NCBI GenBank assembly: GCA_036939755.1
Contig: JALLAZ010005052.1
Coordinates: 1-10,405 of the forward strand
Length of the DNA: 10,405 bases
DNA from: Stephanodiscus triporus
Taxonomy: Eukaryota > Bacillariophyta > Thalassiosirophyceae > Thalassiosirales > Thalassiosiraceae
Direction of reading: 5' to 3'
In this document: positions 1 to 6,256 of the stretch, piece after piece
How positions within the stretch are numbered: position 1 is the first letter of the stretch
Layout: the number at the start of each line of letters is the position of its first letter
Position numbers and translations under genes: made by a program
Notes under the pieces: model-generated
What the model saw: only the letters and a program-made list of their open reading frames with translations
Databases searched by the model: none
Told to the model about the DNA's origin: nothing

Positions 1-15
1 AAAAATCGAGATTCT

Positions 16-873
16 ATGACAAGACCGACTAAACAGTTAAATATCCTCTTCGATCAAACGGACCACTGCAGTTATTTCGAAAAACTTGGTTTCGGAAAGA
101 AAATGAAATTTGAAAAGATGCCAAACACCGTAATACCATTGGTTATATTGACATGGCTACGCCAACTTCAAGAATTCTGCTTCAAGCTACCAGACATCAG
201 CTCGCAGGCAGATTGGAGTAATCACGGACGATACATCGCACAGCCAAATAGCAAGTCGAACAGCAAAAAGATAAACCATGTGCATTTGTCAATGGCAAAA
301 ACTCAGGGGGTTACGAAAATGACGTCCTTTGACGACATCAAACCAAAGAAGAAAAACAAAGGTACTGAAAAAGTAGTCAGGTCTCTAAGCGAATGGGCTG
401 ACAGGATCCTCTGTAGAAACAATGATTATGTCAGCGACATTGCAACACATTCAATTAAAGAAGGGGAACAAACAAGTATCCCAAAAAGGTATGCTATGAA
501 CGAAAAAGAAAATTTCAAACAGGATAATCACGGGGAGACTAACCAAGATGATGAAATTAAAGACTTCACCCCGGCATCACAGAGACGAAAGACTCAAGAA
601 CAATTGTTGTCGGTCGTCGGTGATTACATCATGGACCACATTAAGAAATTGACAAAGGCGAAAAAACAAAACATCGCCGCGATAAACAGTGCAAATCGTG
701 CAGTTGCATGTCTTGTTCAGTATGTCAATACAGTCGAACAAAACGCATTCCAAACTTTTACGGAAATGAAAGAACACATGGCGGAAAAAGCCAAGACTAA
801 CCAAACAACGAACGCAACAGACAGCAGTGATGACGAATACAACAGTGAAAGCGATGATAATAGCGATGACTGA
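16..873 (+). CDS. Orphan protein with lysine patch and acidic C-terminal tail, possibly 5' partial
   Basis: I do not recognise this 285-residue protein. The frame stays open from base 1 to the ATG at 16, so the true start may lie outside the window. Visible features are a short hydrophobic stretch near residues 38-47 (too short and isolated to call a membrane segment), a basic patch KPKKKNKG near residues 109-116 that could be a nuclear localisation signal, a probably helical Lys/Gln-rich part around 190-265, and an acidic, serine-rich tail (about residues 269-285) of the kind casein kinase 2 phosphorylates. Codon use is AT-rich like the left half of the window. It converges on the minus-strand frame at 1104-1679, with about 230 bp between the stops. 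Length and non-repetitive composition argue for a real gene; the absence of any recognised domain keeps the call modest. Confidence 0.5.
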   Translation: MTRPTKQLNILFDQTDHCSYFEKLGFGKKMKFEKMPNTVIPLVILTWLRQLQEFCFKLPDISSQADWSNHGRYIAQPNSKSNSKKINHVHLSMAKTQGVTKMTSFDDIKPKKKNKGTEKVVRSLSEWADRILCRNNDYVSDIATHSIKEGEQTSIPKRYAMNEKENFKQDNHGETNQDDEIKDFTPASQRRKTQEQLLSVVGDYIMDHIKKLTKAKKQNIAAINSANRAVACLVQYVNTVEQNAFQTFTEMKEHMAEKAKTNQTTNATDSSDDEYNSESDDNSDD

Positions 874-1103
874 ACTCGCAAACACTGCTAACGGTTAATT
901 ATTACAAATATTACGCCACGATAATTTTCGAACTATTCCTAACAGGAAAAATCCGACAATTTGATGTGTACTAATTACGAATCTAATCTAACTCTTTCTT
1001 CACGCATATGTCAAAGTCGTAGTACATCAAATCCTGGTCTGCTTAAATATTTCACGTTAAATCAGCTGTCAAAGATGTACTCCAACATTGGACATTTGGA
1101 GAC
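874..1103. other. AT-rich spacer between convergent genes
   Basis: This stretch separates the 3' ends of two convergent reading frames. I see no RNA gene, no long ORF and no clear polyadenylation signal. It would hold both 3' untranslated regions if the flanking frames are genes. Confidence 0.5.
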
Positions 1104-1679
1104 TTAGCCGTATTCCCAATGAATGCGACCGTCGGCCTGTAGTTTTGCACGAATATAGCAGTTTTTGCGTGGAAAATATGGCGTTTTGATGAGGGCGGTC
1201 AATATTGTTTTGGCCTGTTCGACATCTCCACCATTTAAGGCACAATGTGCTTGCAGATAAGCATCATAAGTTTTGTCGCAAGTAATCAGCCACTTGGCTA
1301 CGTCGTGAGCAGTAAAAGGGCGGCGGACTATATCACAAGTTCCCAATGCAACATCCGTCATAATTTCTTCGTCCGTGTAATCGCAAACACGGCCTTGGTC
1401 GTCAATGCACCATGCGTGATAGTCATCCTTATCCACAGAATTTCCGGGACTAGTGAAGGTCAAATCATCAATTTTCTTACACAAATCGTCATGAACCGCT
1501 CCCAAAGTCACTGAAAAATCAACTGACTGAACCAACGAGTCTAACTTGTCGGTCAAAGTCTCACCCAACGTGGAGGATGACGACATTGTTGTTGATACCG
1601 GGGGTGCCTGCATGACAATACCAGTATCTTGAGTCTTCTTCTTCTTTGCTTTATTCTTCTTCTTGTTATTCTTTGTCAT
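1104..1679 (-). CDS. Orphan protein with strongly basic N-terminus
   Basis: The frame is open from 1715, but the ATG at 1677-1679 (MTKNNKKKNKAKKKK) is the more natural start and gives 191 residues; the upstream ATG adds only a short stretch translated from an A/T tract. The first 16 residues are almost all Lys and Asn, a possible nuclear or nucleic-acid-binding tail. A Ser/Thr-rich linker (about 29-42) follows, then a predicted helix with DKLDSLVQSVDF, and an acidic segment around CDYTDEEIMTDV. The C-terminal half (HDVAKWLITCDKTYDAYLQ, then a helical stretch and an aromatic end HWEYG) looks like a folded helical domain, but I cannot assign a family. On the minus strand a TATATT sequence lies about 30 nt before the ATG, too close to be a confident promoter. 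AT-rich codon use matches its convergent neighbour. Confidence 0.55.
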   Translation of the reverse strand: MTKNNKKKNKAKKKKTQDTGIVMQAPPVSTTMSSSSTLGETLTDKLDSLVQSVDFSVTLGAVHDDLCKKIDDLTFTSPGNSVDKDDYHAWCIDDQGRVCDYTDEEIMTDVALGTCDIVRRPFTAHDVAKWLITCDKTYDAYLQAHCALNGGDVEQAKTILTALIKTPYFPRKNCYIRAKLQADGRIHWEYG

Positions 1680-2067
1680 GATTGAAACCCCCTGTTTTTT
1701 AAAAAAAATATACAAACGTACGCGTTATTGTCTTTAGATCCAGACCCTATTGACAACAAAGAACAGCGATTTAATAGTAATTGATTGAAGAACGTGTTTT
1801 TCCGGAATGGAAAAACCGGTTTTCTTACCAGTTGAGTAGGGTTCTATGGTTTCTTTTGATCCAAAAGCGTACAAATTGATCGTGTGATTGAAATGATGAT
1901 GACAACAGTGGAGATGTCGGCGTCGGATACAGCAAAGCAATTAATTATTGTTCCAAAGGTGACAAATGCGATTGATGGTTTAAAAACATGATCAACATTT
2001 ATCGTATCATAAAAATATTAAATGCAACAGTGGCGATGACGGCGATAAATAGAGCAGAGACACTGGT
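1680..2067. other. Intergenic stretch with a short ORF and a diverged 20-bp direct repeat
   Basis: This 388-nt gap holds no long credible gene. A 32-codon plus-strand ORF begins with three ATGs at 1893 and ends with TGA at 1989-1991 (MMMTTVEMSASDTAK...); it could be a first exon or chance. Two copies of CAACAGTGG-N-GATG-N-CGGCG occur at 1903-1922 and 2025-2044, matching at 18 of 20 positions, one inside the short ORF and one after it. The minus-strand ORF here (1734-1940) is His/Cys-rich and unconvincing. Confidence 0.35.
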
Positions 2068-2134
2068 TTGTGTACTCCGAATGTGATTATTGCGAAAGGT
2101 ATGGTCGCTAGTGCTGCCTCTGGCGACACCTTTG

Positions 2135-2445
2135 GCACTCACGCTGATGCTGGCGCCGGCAACGGCGTTGGAGATGGCGCTCGCGATGGCGTTGGAGATG
2201 GCGCTCGCGATGGCGTTGATGTCGACGCAGGCAGTAGTGGTGCAGGCACGCGTCTGTGTCGACGGCGATGCTGCGTTGCTGGCGCTAATGCTGATGCTGG
2301 CGCTAATGCTGGCTCTTACGCTGGCGCTGATGCTGACACTAGCGCTGACGCTGATGCTAGCGCTAGCGCTGACGCTGATGCTAGCGTTGGCGCTGATGCC
2401 GGCACTAATGCTAGCGCTCGCGCTAGTGATAGTGGCGTCTGCGTC
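2135..2445. repeat. GCN-type low-complexity tract (Ala/Asp/Gly-coding)
   Basis: The tract is made of imperfect 6-bp units such as GCTGAT, GCTGGC, GCTAAT and GCTAGC, densest at about 2279-2430. Because the period is a multiple of three and units lack stops, several frames are open: one plus frame reads mostly Ala with Asp/Gly, another reads Leu/Ala, and the minus strand reads Ala/Ser. The plus frame 2068-2457 (129 aa) could be a real low-complexity protein, but openness in several frames is what the repeat alone would give, so I annotate the repeat and not a gene. Confidence 0.75.
2164..2211. repeat. 24-bp tandem repeat, two perfect copies
   Basis: The unit runs from GGCGTTGGAGAT to GGCGCTCGCGAT. 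Copies are 2164-2187 and 2188-2211 with no mismatch, followed by a partial third copy (GGCGTTG). It lies in the Ala/Asp-coding tract and would translate as GVGDGARD repeated. Perfect identity beside degenerate 6-bp repeats indicates a recent slippage or duplication. Confidence 0.9.
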
Positions 2446-2826
2446 GAAATGTGGTGACGAACCAAATTTTTGTATTTAGAGAGGCGCGCTGCACGCGGGC
2501 CAGACAAAAATGCTTCAATGGGTATTAATTCCTACCGTAAAAAAAAATTCCGAATCCTTGCACCTTTCCTGTGTTCAAGTACGTACTTCGTACAGACTTA
2601 TTATTTCCTTCTGTAGAAAAAAAAACGGGAACGAATTCGAATAAGAGGTGGAGCAAAATATATTGGCAGGAGAGTTAAGGTTTTTTGTTCAAATTTTTGG
2701 GCCAACTCTTCGCTAGTTAGCTAGTCTAACTACTCACTTTAAGCCCAATCTATCAGAAATATATATATCTTTCTATTGTGCCTGTGTAGCGCACATGAGT
2801 CATATGTCTGTCGGATTGTGAGTTCA
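2446..2826. other. AT-rich intergenic DNA with two small palindromes
   Basis: No credible gene is visible. The stretch contains a perfect 12-bp palindrome AAGTACGTACTT at 2577-2588 and a hairpin with a 7-bp stem (TAGTTAG/CTAACTA) and 5-nt loop at 2714-2732. Several A runs and a short ATATATAT tract near 2759 fit non-coding DNA. Confidence 0.45.
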
Positions 2827-2870
2827 TGGGGAGCTCACGGGAAGCTCACAGGGAGCTCCGTTGGGAGCTC
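2827..2870. repeat. Short tandem GGGAGCTC-type repeat
   Basis: About four 11-bp units built on GGGAGCTC occur in a row (two perfect GGGAGCTC cores, one GGGAAGCTC variant and one further copy). They encode the extreme C-terminus of the HNH-like frame, whose last residues (RRAPNGAPCELPVSSP) look like read-through into this repeat instead of conserved protein. Confidence 0.7.
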
Positions 2871-3666
2871 GTCGCAGTTGCGTTGAATGAACCACTTGCC
2901 AGCGTTCGATCATCATGGTGATGATCGGGCGGATGATTTTGCAGATTTTATAGTGCTTCAATTCTGACTGGTCGATTCCATGCTCACTGCAATAGGCTGC
3001 TAGCGCCTCCCTAGACTTAAAAACCTCGTGGCTTCCTTTTGCCATATTAAGGTAATCAAAGATGAGATGACAGTCGTCTAGGCTGTGATTGTCATCCTGT
3101 CAAGTGACAGTGGAAAGACTCTCTTATTATATGGAATTCCGGTGATTAGACACTGGTTGCCCATCTGCCTGCAGTGATTCCTGACATCATTAATGGATGT
3201 ATATCCACATTCGATTCGTCCTTCTTTATCTTTTTGTCTCATGTTATCAGATTTGGTACCTGCGTCGGTAATACTGCTGGTAACTCTTACCGCGTCACCA
3301 CGCATGTACGCTTCGTATGCTCCGTCAGCAGCTGTTGCGCTGTAGTTACTGGACAGATGGTCCATGTGTTCCCTGAACTGGTTGGGCCTCATATCTGGCT
3401 TGTACTTGTTACTCCACCACGTACAGATGTACCACCTCTGACCTACCGTGTCTGATTCGAGAAAAAGATTTCCTTTGATCAATGGACAACATACCAAATC
3501 CTCCGTGCGAACCAATTGTAGGCATCTCTCCTGTGTACCAACAGCGATCCAATTTTTAGTAGGAATTCCTTCATTGCCATAAGCTCGTCGTCATCATGTT
3601 CCCTGATGACTGAGAAGGTGGTTGAGGTACCTTCAAACGGAGTATTAGGGTTCGCAATGTACCACT

Positions 3667-3736
3667 CTGCAAGTCACAGAAGAAAAAAAGCCCTTGGGAT
3701 GGAGTGGGCTTGATAGTCCAGTTGTGTGTACGAGAC
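3667..3736 (-). other. Probable 70-nt phase-1 intron in the HNH-like gene
   Basis: On the minus strand the intron starts GTCTCGTACAC and ends in a pyrimidine tract, TTTTTTTCTTCTGTGACTTGCAG. Splicing leaves A in the upstream exon and AG in the downstream exon, forming a Lys codon and joining ...AETFIH to KWYIANPNTPFEG. Without splicing the frame runs into a stop at about 3645. Its length is close to the 64- and 79-nt introns of the gene at 6257-7287. The donor is not canonical after GT, which lowers certainty. Confidence 0.5.
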
Positions 3737-4311
3737 TGTGGATAAAGGTTTCCGCTCGTAGCTTTAGGAATGCCAAAAGATCCACTTTTCGCAATTCTTT
3801 TTTCCTTGCATTCTTAAGTTCAGCTCTCATTGACCCTTCCAGACATGCTTTGGCACGTATCCCCTCTTTAACTACTGCATAACAGAATCCTGGAACCACA
3901 CGACCTGCTACCTTGTGCTCCCTAGTGCGTTTGCATAAGTGACCCAACATGCAGTTTGGGTCGCTGCAGCCATCATCCGGACATGGTTCATTCACACAAT
4001 AAGCTATAATTCTATCTCCCGAAATCAGTCTCTCGCACATGGTTGCTTCGTCGACAGGCACGACTTCAACAACGGCGTGAGCGGGGATGGGTTTGGCGAC
4101 AATGCGCACACCCAGCTTCTTGGGCTCGAGCATCACCCACTCGGCGCATGGACTTTCTCCACTCCCACACCAGGGCCTTCGCCCTCGTGCATTTTTCCAT
4201 GGCCTGCACTAGGGGGAAGGTGCCGAGGTTGACATAAAATTTGGTGGGTGCGCCAATAAGATAGCTTGTAGGTTTATCTGTTGAGATGCTATTTGCGCAA
4301 ATGCGGGGCAT

Positions 4312-4408
4312 GGATGAAAGTGAATAACCATGACATTACAATTAAAACTAAATCTAGCCTACTCTTCCTTGCTCTGACAATCACCCCCTTTGTCGAATAC
4401 CTTGACAT
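4312..4408. other. Short spacer upstream of the HNH-like gene
   Basis: This would be the 5' flank of the minus-strand HNH-like gene. I see no clear promoter element and no RNA gene. Confidence 0.3.
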
Positions 4409-4638
4409 CAGTCGCCAATGAAATGGTGAAAATTTAGAGGAAATGGTACTTTGAAATCCCCCCTCCCCTCAGCGCCAGGAAACAATGGTTGCCGTCCCCC
4501 AACGGCCATTCCCTTCATATCAGACTCACATGTGAAGTCAATGAGTCATCCTGTGCAATTTCAGGTCCGTGTCCCACCGGCAACAGCTGCAAAAGGACGG
4601 AAGACAGTCGCCAATGAAACGGTGAGAATTTTTATTTA
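4409..4638 (+). repeat. Diverged direct repeat at 4409-4436 and 4605-4638, with exon-like DNA between
   Basis: Both copies begin CAGTCGCCAATGAAA and run on as TGGTGAAAATTTA or CGGTGAGAATTTTTATTTA. A weaker match continues (CAGCGCCAGGAAACAATGG near 4470 against CAGTGCCATGAACCAATCC near 4667), so the period is about 196 bp. In one plus frame both read [S/T]VANE[M/T] followed by GT. DNA at 4473-4621 is open in that frame (PGNNGCRPPTAIPF...KGRKTVANET) and is followed by GTGAGA and, at 4714, a pyrimidine-rich CTTCTCTTGCAG acceptor, giving a plausible 93-nt intron 4622-4714. The reading phase into the preceding copy does not fit and the next exon stops after seven codons, so this is probably an exon relic, not a working gene. 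Confidence 0.35.
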
Positions 4639-4804
4639 GAAATAATTGGAAATTCAACCATTCATTCAGTGCCATGAACCAATCCATAATATCATCTTCT
4701 CTCTTCTCTTGCAGTGTGTGTGTGCGCATAAAGGATGATGTTTTTCAGCTCTGGTTGAACTTTAATTCCTACACCAGTCCTACGCACCCTCCGTATGTAT
4801 AGGA

Positions 4805-4878
4805 TTACTGTGACATTACTGGACCTGGTTACGGAGTAACAGTAATTATGGTTACTGTCAAAAAAGGGTCACAGTAAC
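4805..4878. repeat. Cluster of TTACTGT inverted repeats
   Basis: TTACTGTGAC (4805-4814) is the exact inverse of GTCACAGTAA (4868-4877). Inside, ACAGTAA (4839-4845) pairs with TTACTGT (4852-4858), and GTTACTGT (4851-4858) pairs with ACAGTAAC (4871-4878). Further GTAAC and CAGTAATT variants surround it. The pairings are mutually exclusive, so the arms could swap. It could be a foldback or MITE remnant or a cluster of palindromic binding sites; no terminal repeats or target duplication was identified. Confidence 0.6.
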
Positions 4879-5040
4879 AGGAGTACTCAGTATTCCTGAA
4901 ATTACCGCAGTAATTGGCAACCTAGCTTTTTGGCCCTTCCCGACAAAACAAATACACAAAAGAACAGTCGCGAACAAAAAATACTTTGCACTGTCTTTTG
5001 TATGTGCGTATCTGTGTATCGGTCCAAAAAATCACAGCTT

Positions 5041-5473
5041 TGACATATCAAGGTTGCCTGGTGCTTTTCTACATACTGCTCCTTTTCAAAGTTTTGAGGA
5101 GAAGAAATGCGGTTTTTACATGGGAGATGCAAGTTTTATTCAATAATTGGAGAAAGAATTAAGGTTATCTGAGGTGCTTCTCTATGACTAAGATAACATC
5201 CCTGCCATGAAGGGTTTTTGACTCCGTGGCAGTAAAAGGAACTACTTTCTTCTCTGTGTGTTTGGCGATGCCAAAGATGTCTTTGATGCTCTTCATTGGT
5301 TGACACACCAAGGTTGCCTGGTGCTGTTCTACATACTGCTCCTAAACAAAGAAGAAATAAGGTTTTTACATGGGAGATGCAAGTTTTATAAAATAGTTGG
5401 TGAAAGAAGTATGGTTTTCTGAGGTGCTTATCTATGACTAAGATAACAACATCCCTGCCATGAAGGGGTTTTG
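5041..5473. repeat. Diverged tandem duplication, copies 5041-5220 and 5301-5473
   Basis: The two copies share long identical stretches, including AAGGTTGCCTGGTGC, CTACATACTGCTCCT, TTTTTACATGGGAGATGCAA and TCTATGACTAAGATAACA, with a start-to-start offset of 260 bp that shrinks slightly through small indels. On the minus strand both preserve the same protein in frame: EQYVE[K/Q]HQATL[I/V]CQ at one end and [K][T/P]LHGRDV(V)ILVI[E/D]KHLR at the other, with a 3-bp insertion keeping the frame. Between these blocks is AT-rich DNA ending in an AG acceptor-like site. The unit therefore looks like exon end, intron, exon start, duplicated as a block. Confidence 0.7.
5165..5341 (-). CDS. Candidate terminal exon, unknown protein
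   Basis: After the acceptor-like TTTCTTCTTTGTTTAG on the minus strand, a frame of 58 codons runs from GAG at 5341 (EQYVEQHQATLVCQPMKSIK...) to TAA at 5165-5167 (...VILVIEKHLR). It spans the junction between the two copies of the local duplication, and both ends are conserved in the other copy at the protein level. I recognise no domain. No upstream donor exon with compatible phase was found, and the equivalent exon start in the other copy (frame from about 5088 down to 4902) runs on into unrelated sequence. It may be a relic of a gene with repeated exons. Confidence 0.25.
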   Translation of the reverse strand, partial: EQYVEQHQATLVCQPMKSIKDIFGIAKHTEKKVVPFTATESKTLHGRDVILVIEKHLR

Positions 5474-5513
5474 CTCCTTGCTGGATTTGTTACTCCTAAT
5501 ATTGATAATTCCT

Positions 5514-5541
5514 ATTATCTATAATTCATTATCTATAATTC
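5514..5541. repeat. 14-bp tandem duplication ATTATCTATAATTC x2
   Basis: Two perfect head-to-tail copies (5514-5527, 5528-5541) sit about 50 bp left of the structured element. If that element is a minus-strand SINE, this lies beyond its 3' end, where short tandem repeat tails are common. The unit is itself partly palindromic (ATTAT/ATAAT). Confidence 0.85.
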
Positions 5542-5589
5542 TTCAAAAAGGGTACCAATTTTAGTAGGTGCTCCCTTCTTTATGCTTAT

Positions 5590-6056
5590 TCAGTGGTGTA
5601 CTGCAGCATGCCATGGGGCTAAGCGGGTCTTAGCCTCCAAGACAAGTAAAGCACAGCACAAAGTGCCGAGCTGGTGTTTGATCTCGGCCGTCCCCGAAGC
5701 TTGGGGTTATGACTGGGTCATCATCAAGGCTATGACCCTTTGACTCCCACCAAGGAAGAAAGTAGGACGGAATCCAGCATAGGAAACCAACTGGTTATTT
5801 TCGGGGGAGTGGAGTGTGGATAAGATCGTGTGGCTACACGAAAGGTCACAAGCCCACGAAGGAATCCCACTCCCCGAAACAAGGTTCAGAAAGGCGGGGA
5901 CGGAGTATCGGATCAGCGGGGTCACGTGTCAACACCGATAAATCCTCCGGCCTTCTCAACCAGTGAACAGGATTAAGGCACCCAGGCAACGAGCTCACTT
6001 CAGCAAGATTTGTTGAAGTTAAGCACGTTGCCATCCACTCGGCCAACGACTGTTTG
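5590..6056 (-). mobile_element. Highly structured non-coding element; candidate tRNA-derived SINE or Pol III RNA
   Basis: No credible protein is encoded, yet stems follow one another. GGCTAAG/CTTAGCC at 5617-5623 and 5629-5635 has a 5-nt loop. CCGAG/CTCGG pairs at 5666-5687, CCCC/GGGG at 5692-5706, and GGGTCAT/ATGACCC at 5715-5721 and 5732-5738. TTTCGGGGGAGTGG (5799-5812) pairs with CCACTCCCCGAAA (5867-5879), enclosing the hairpin CGTGT/ACACG at 5827-5840. A long stem at 5883-5911 and 5935-5961 has about 22 pairs with small bulges. GGCAACG/CGTTGCC (5985-5991, 6026-6032) encloses ACTTCA/TGAAGT (5997-6002, 6014-6019). On the minus strand the right end carries an A-box-like TGGCCGAGTGG, so I assign minus polarity. 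Boundaries are approximate; no target-site duplication was found. Alternatives are a structured independent ncRNA or a TRIM-like repeat. Confidence 0.4.
6035..6045 (-). promoter_or_regulatory. Pol III A-box-like motif (TGGCCGAGTGG)
   Basis: The minus-strand sequence matches the TRGYNNARNNGG pattern of tRNA genes, and TGGCCGAGTGG is typical of Ser/Leu-type tRNAs. A possible B box follows at 5970-5982 (GGTGCCTTAATCC, like GGTTCGAATCC with extra bases), about 63 nt from box start to box start, which suits a long-variable-arm tRNA head. A second weak candidate is GGTTGAGAAGGCC at 5949-5961. The acceptor and anticodon stems of a true tRNA cannot be formed, so this is at most a tRNA-derived head. 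Confidence 0.4.
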
Positions 6057-6125
6057 CGGAAGGGATTGGGGGGAAAAGAAAAAAAGGAAAAAAATAAATA
6101 GGAAAAGAATTAGAAAGACAAGAAA
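6057..6125. repeat. A/G-rich low-complexity tract
   Basis: The plus strand from about 6060 is almost pure purine with AAAAAGGAAAAAAATAAATAGG runs. It separates the structured element from the three-exon gene. On the minus strand it is a T/C-rich leader immediately 5' of the A-box-like motif. Confidence 0.6.
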
Positions 6126-6256
6126 CTATTGTGGAGTTTCTCGTACATAATGTGCCCTGGCCGAAGCACATAAAAATTGTTAACTTCTGGCAAAGGCAAG
6201 AATCCCGCCATCTGAGAGATATTGCGATCAACTCTTACACACAGCGTACAAGAGTC

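Larger units (their letters stand above)
2824..4311 (-). pseudogene. Degenerate spliced gene ending in an HNH-nuclease-like region
   Basis: Successive minus-strand frames form one continuous protein-like reading. Segment 1 starts with ATG at 4309-4311 (MPRICANSISTDKP...). Near 4150 the frame changes and continues AEWVMLEPKKLGVRIVAKP, then a Cys-rich cluster (about 3930-4010) with spacing C-x4-C-x4-C-x4-C-x5-C that could bind zinc, then a basic helix ending in LLAFLKLRAETFIH. A 70-nt intron (3667-3736) joins this to KWYIANPNTPFEG. Near 3588 the frame changes again (YGNEGIPTKNWIAVGTQERC...). The segment ends CLITGIPY-x5-FPLSLDR, then near 3096 one base appears missing and the next frame gives DNHSLDDCHLIFDYLN. 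Known of the family: C-x-TG-x-P...PLSxDR...GY/N...N is how many HNH-type nucleases of phage and eukaryotic elements read. The position often held by Asp-His reads Asp-Arg here. Three breaks argue for decay, though sequencing indels are possible. The nuclease assignment is an inference. Confidence 0.5.

Noticed and set aside
577..885. Minus-strand hydrophobic/Cys-rich 102-codon frame opposite the 3' part of the first gene.
   Set aside because: It overlaps the more convincing plus-strand gene and its composition is the complement of the acidic tail codons.
2090..2479. Leu/Ala-rich 129-codon frame that could suggest a membrane protein.
   Set aside because: It is the frame-shifted reading of the same 6-bp repeat and lacks an ATG start.
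6014..6031. Plus-strand TGAAGTTAAGCACGTTGC resembles the internal A-box part of eukaryotic 5S rRNA.
   Set aside because: The rest of 5S rRNA (the 5' end, intermediate element and C box) is absent around it. The same bases are explained as arms of the local hairpin and the tRNA-like minus-strand head.
5846..6046. Minus-strand 66-codon frame with ATG inside the structured element.
   Set aside because: It follows from a stretch free of stops in paired, GC-balanced DNA; it has no domain, and the hairpin structure accounts for the sequence better.
5590..6056. Self-cleaving ribozyme or self-splicing intron.
   Set aside because: No CTGANGA...GAAA hammerhead core, no group I R/S core and no group II domain V pattern was found on either strand by eye.
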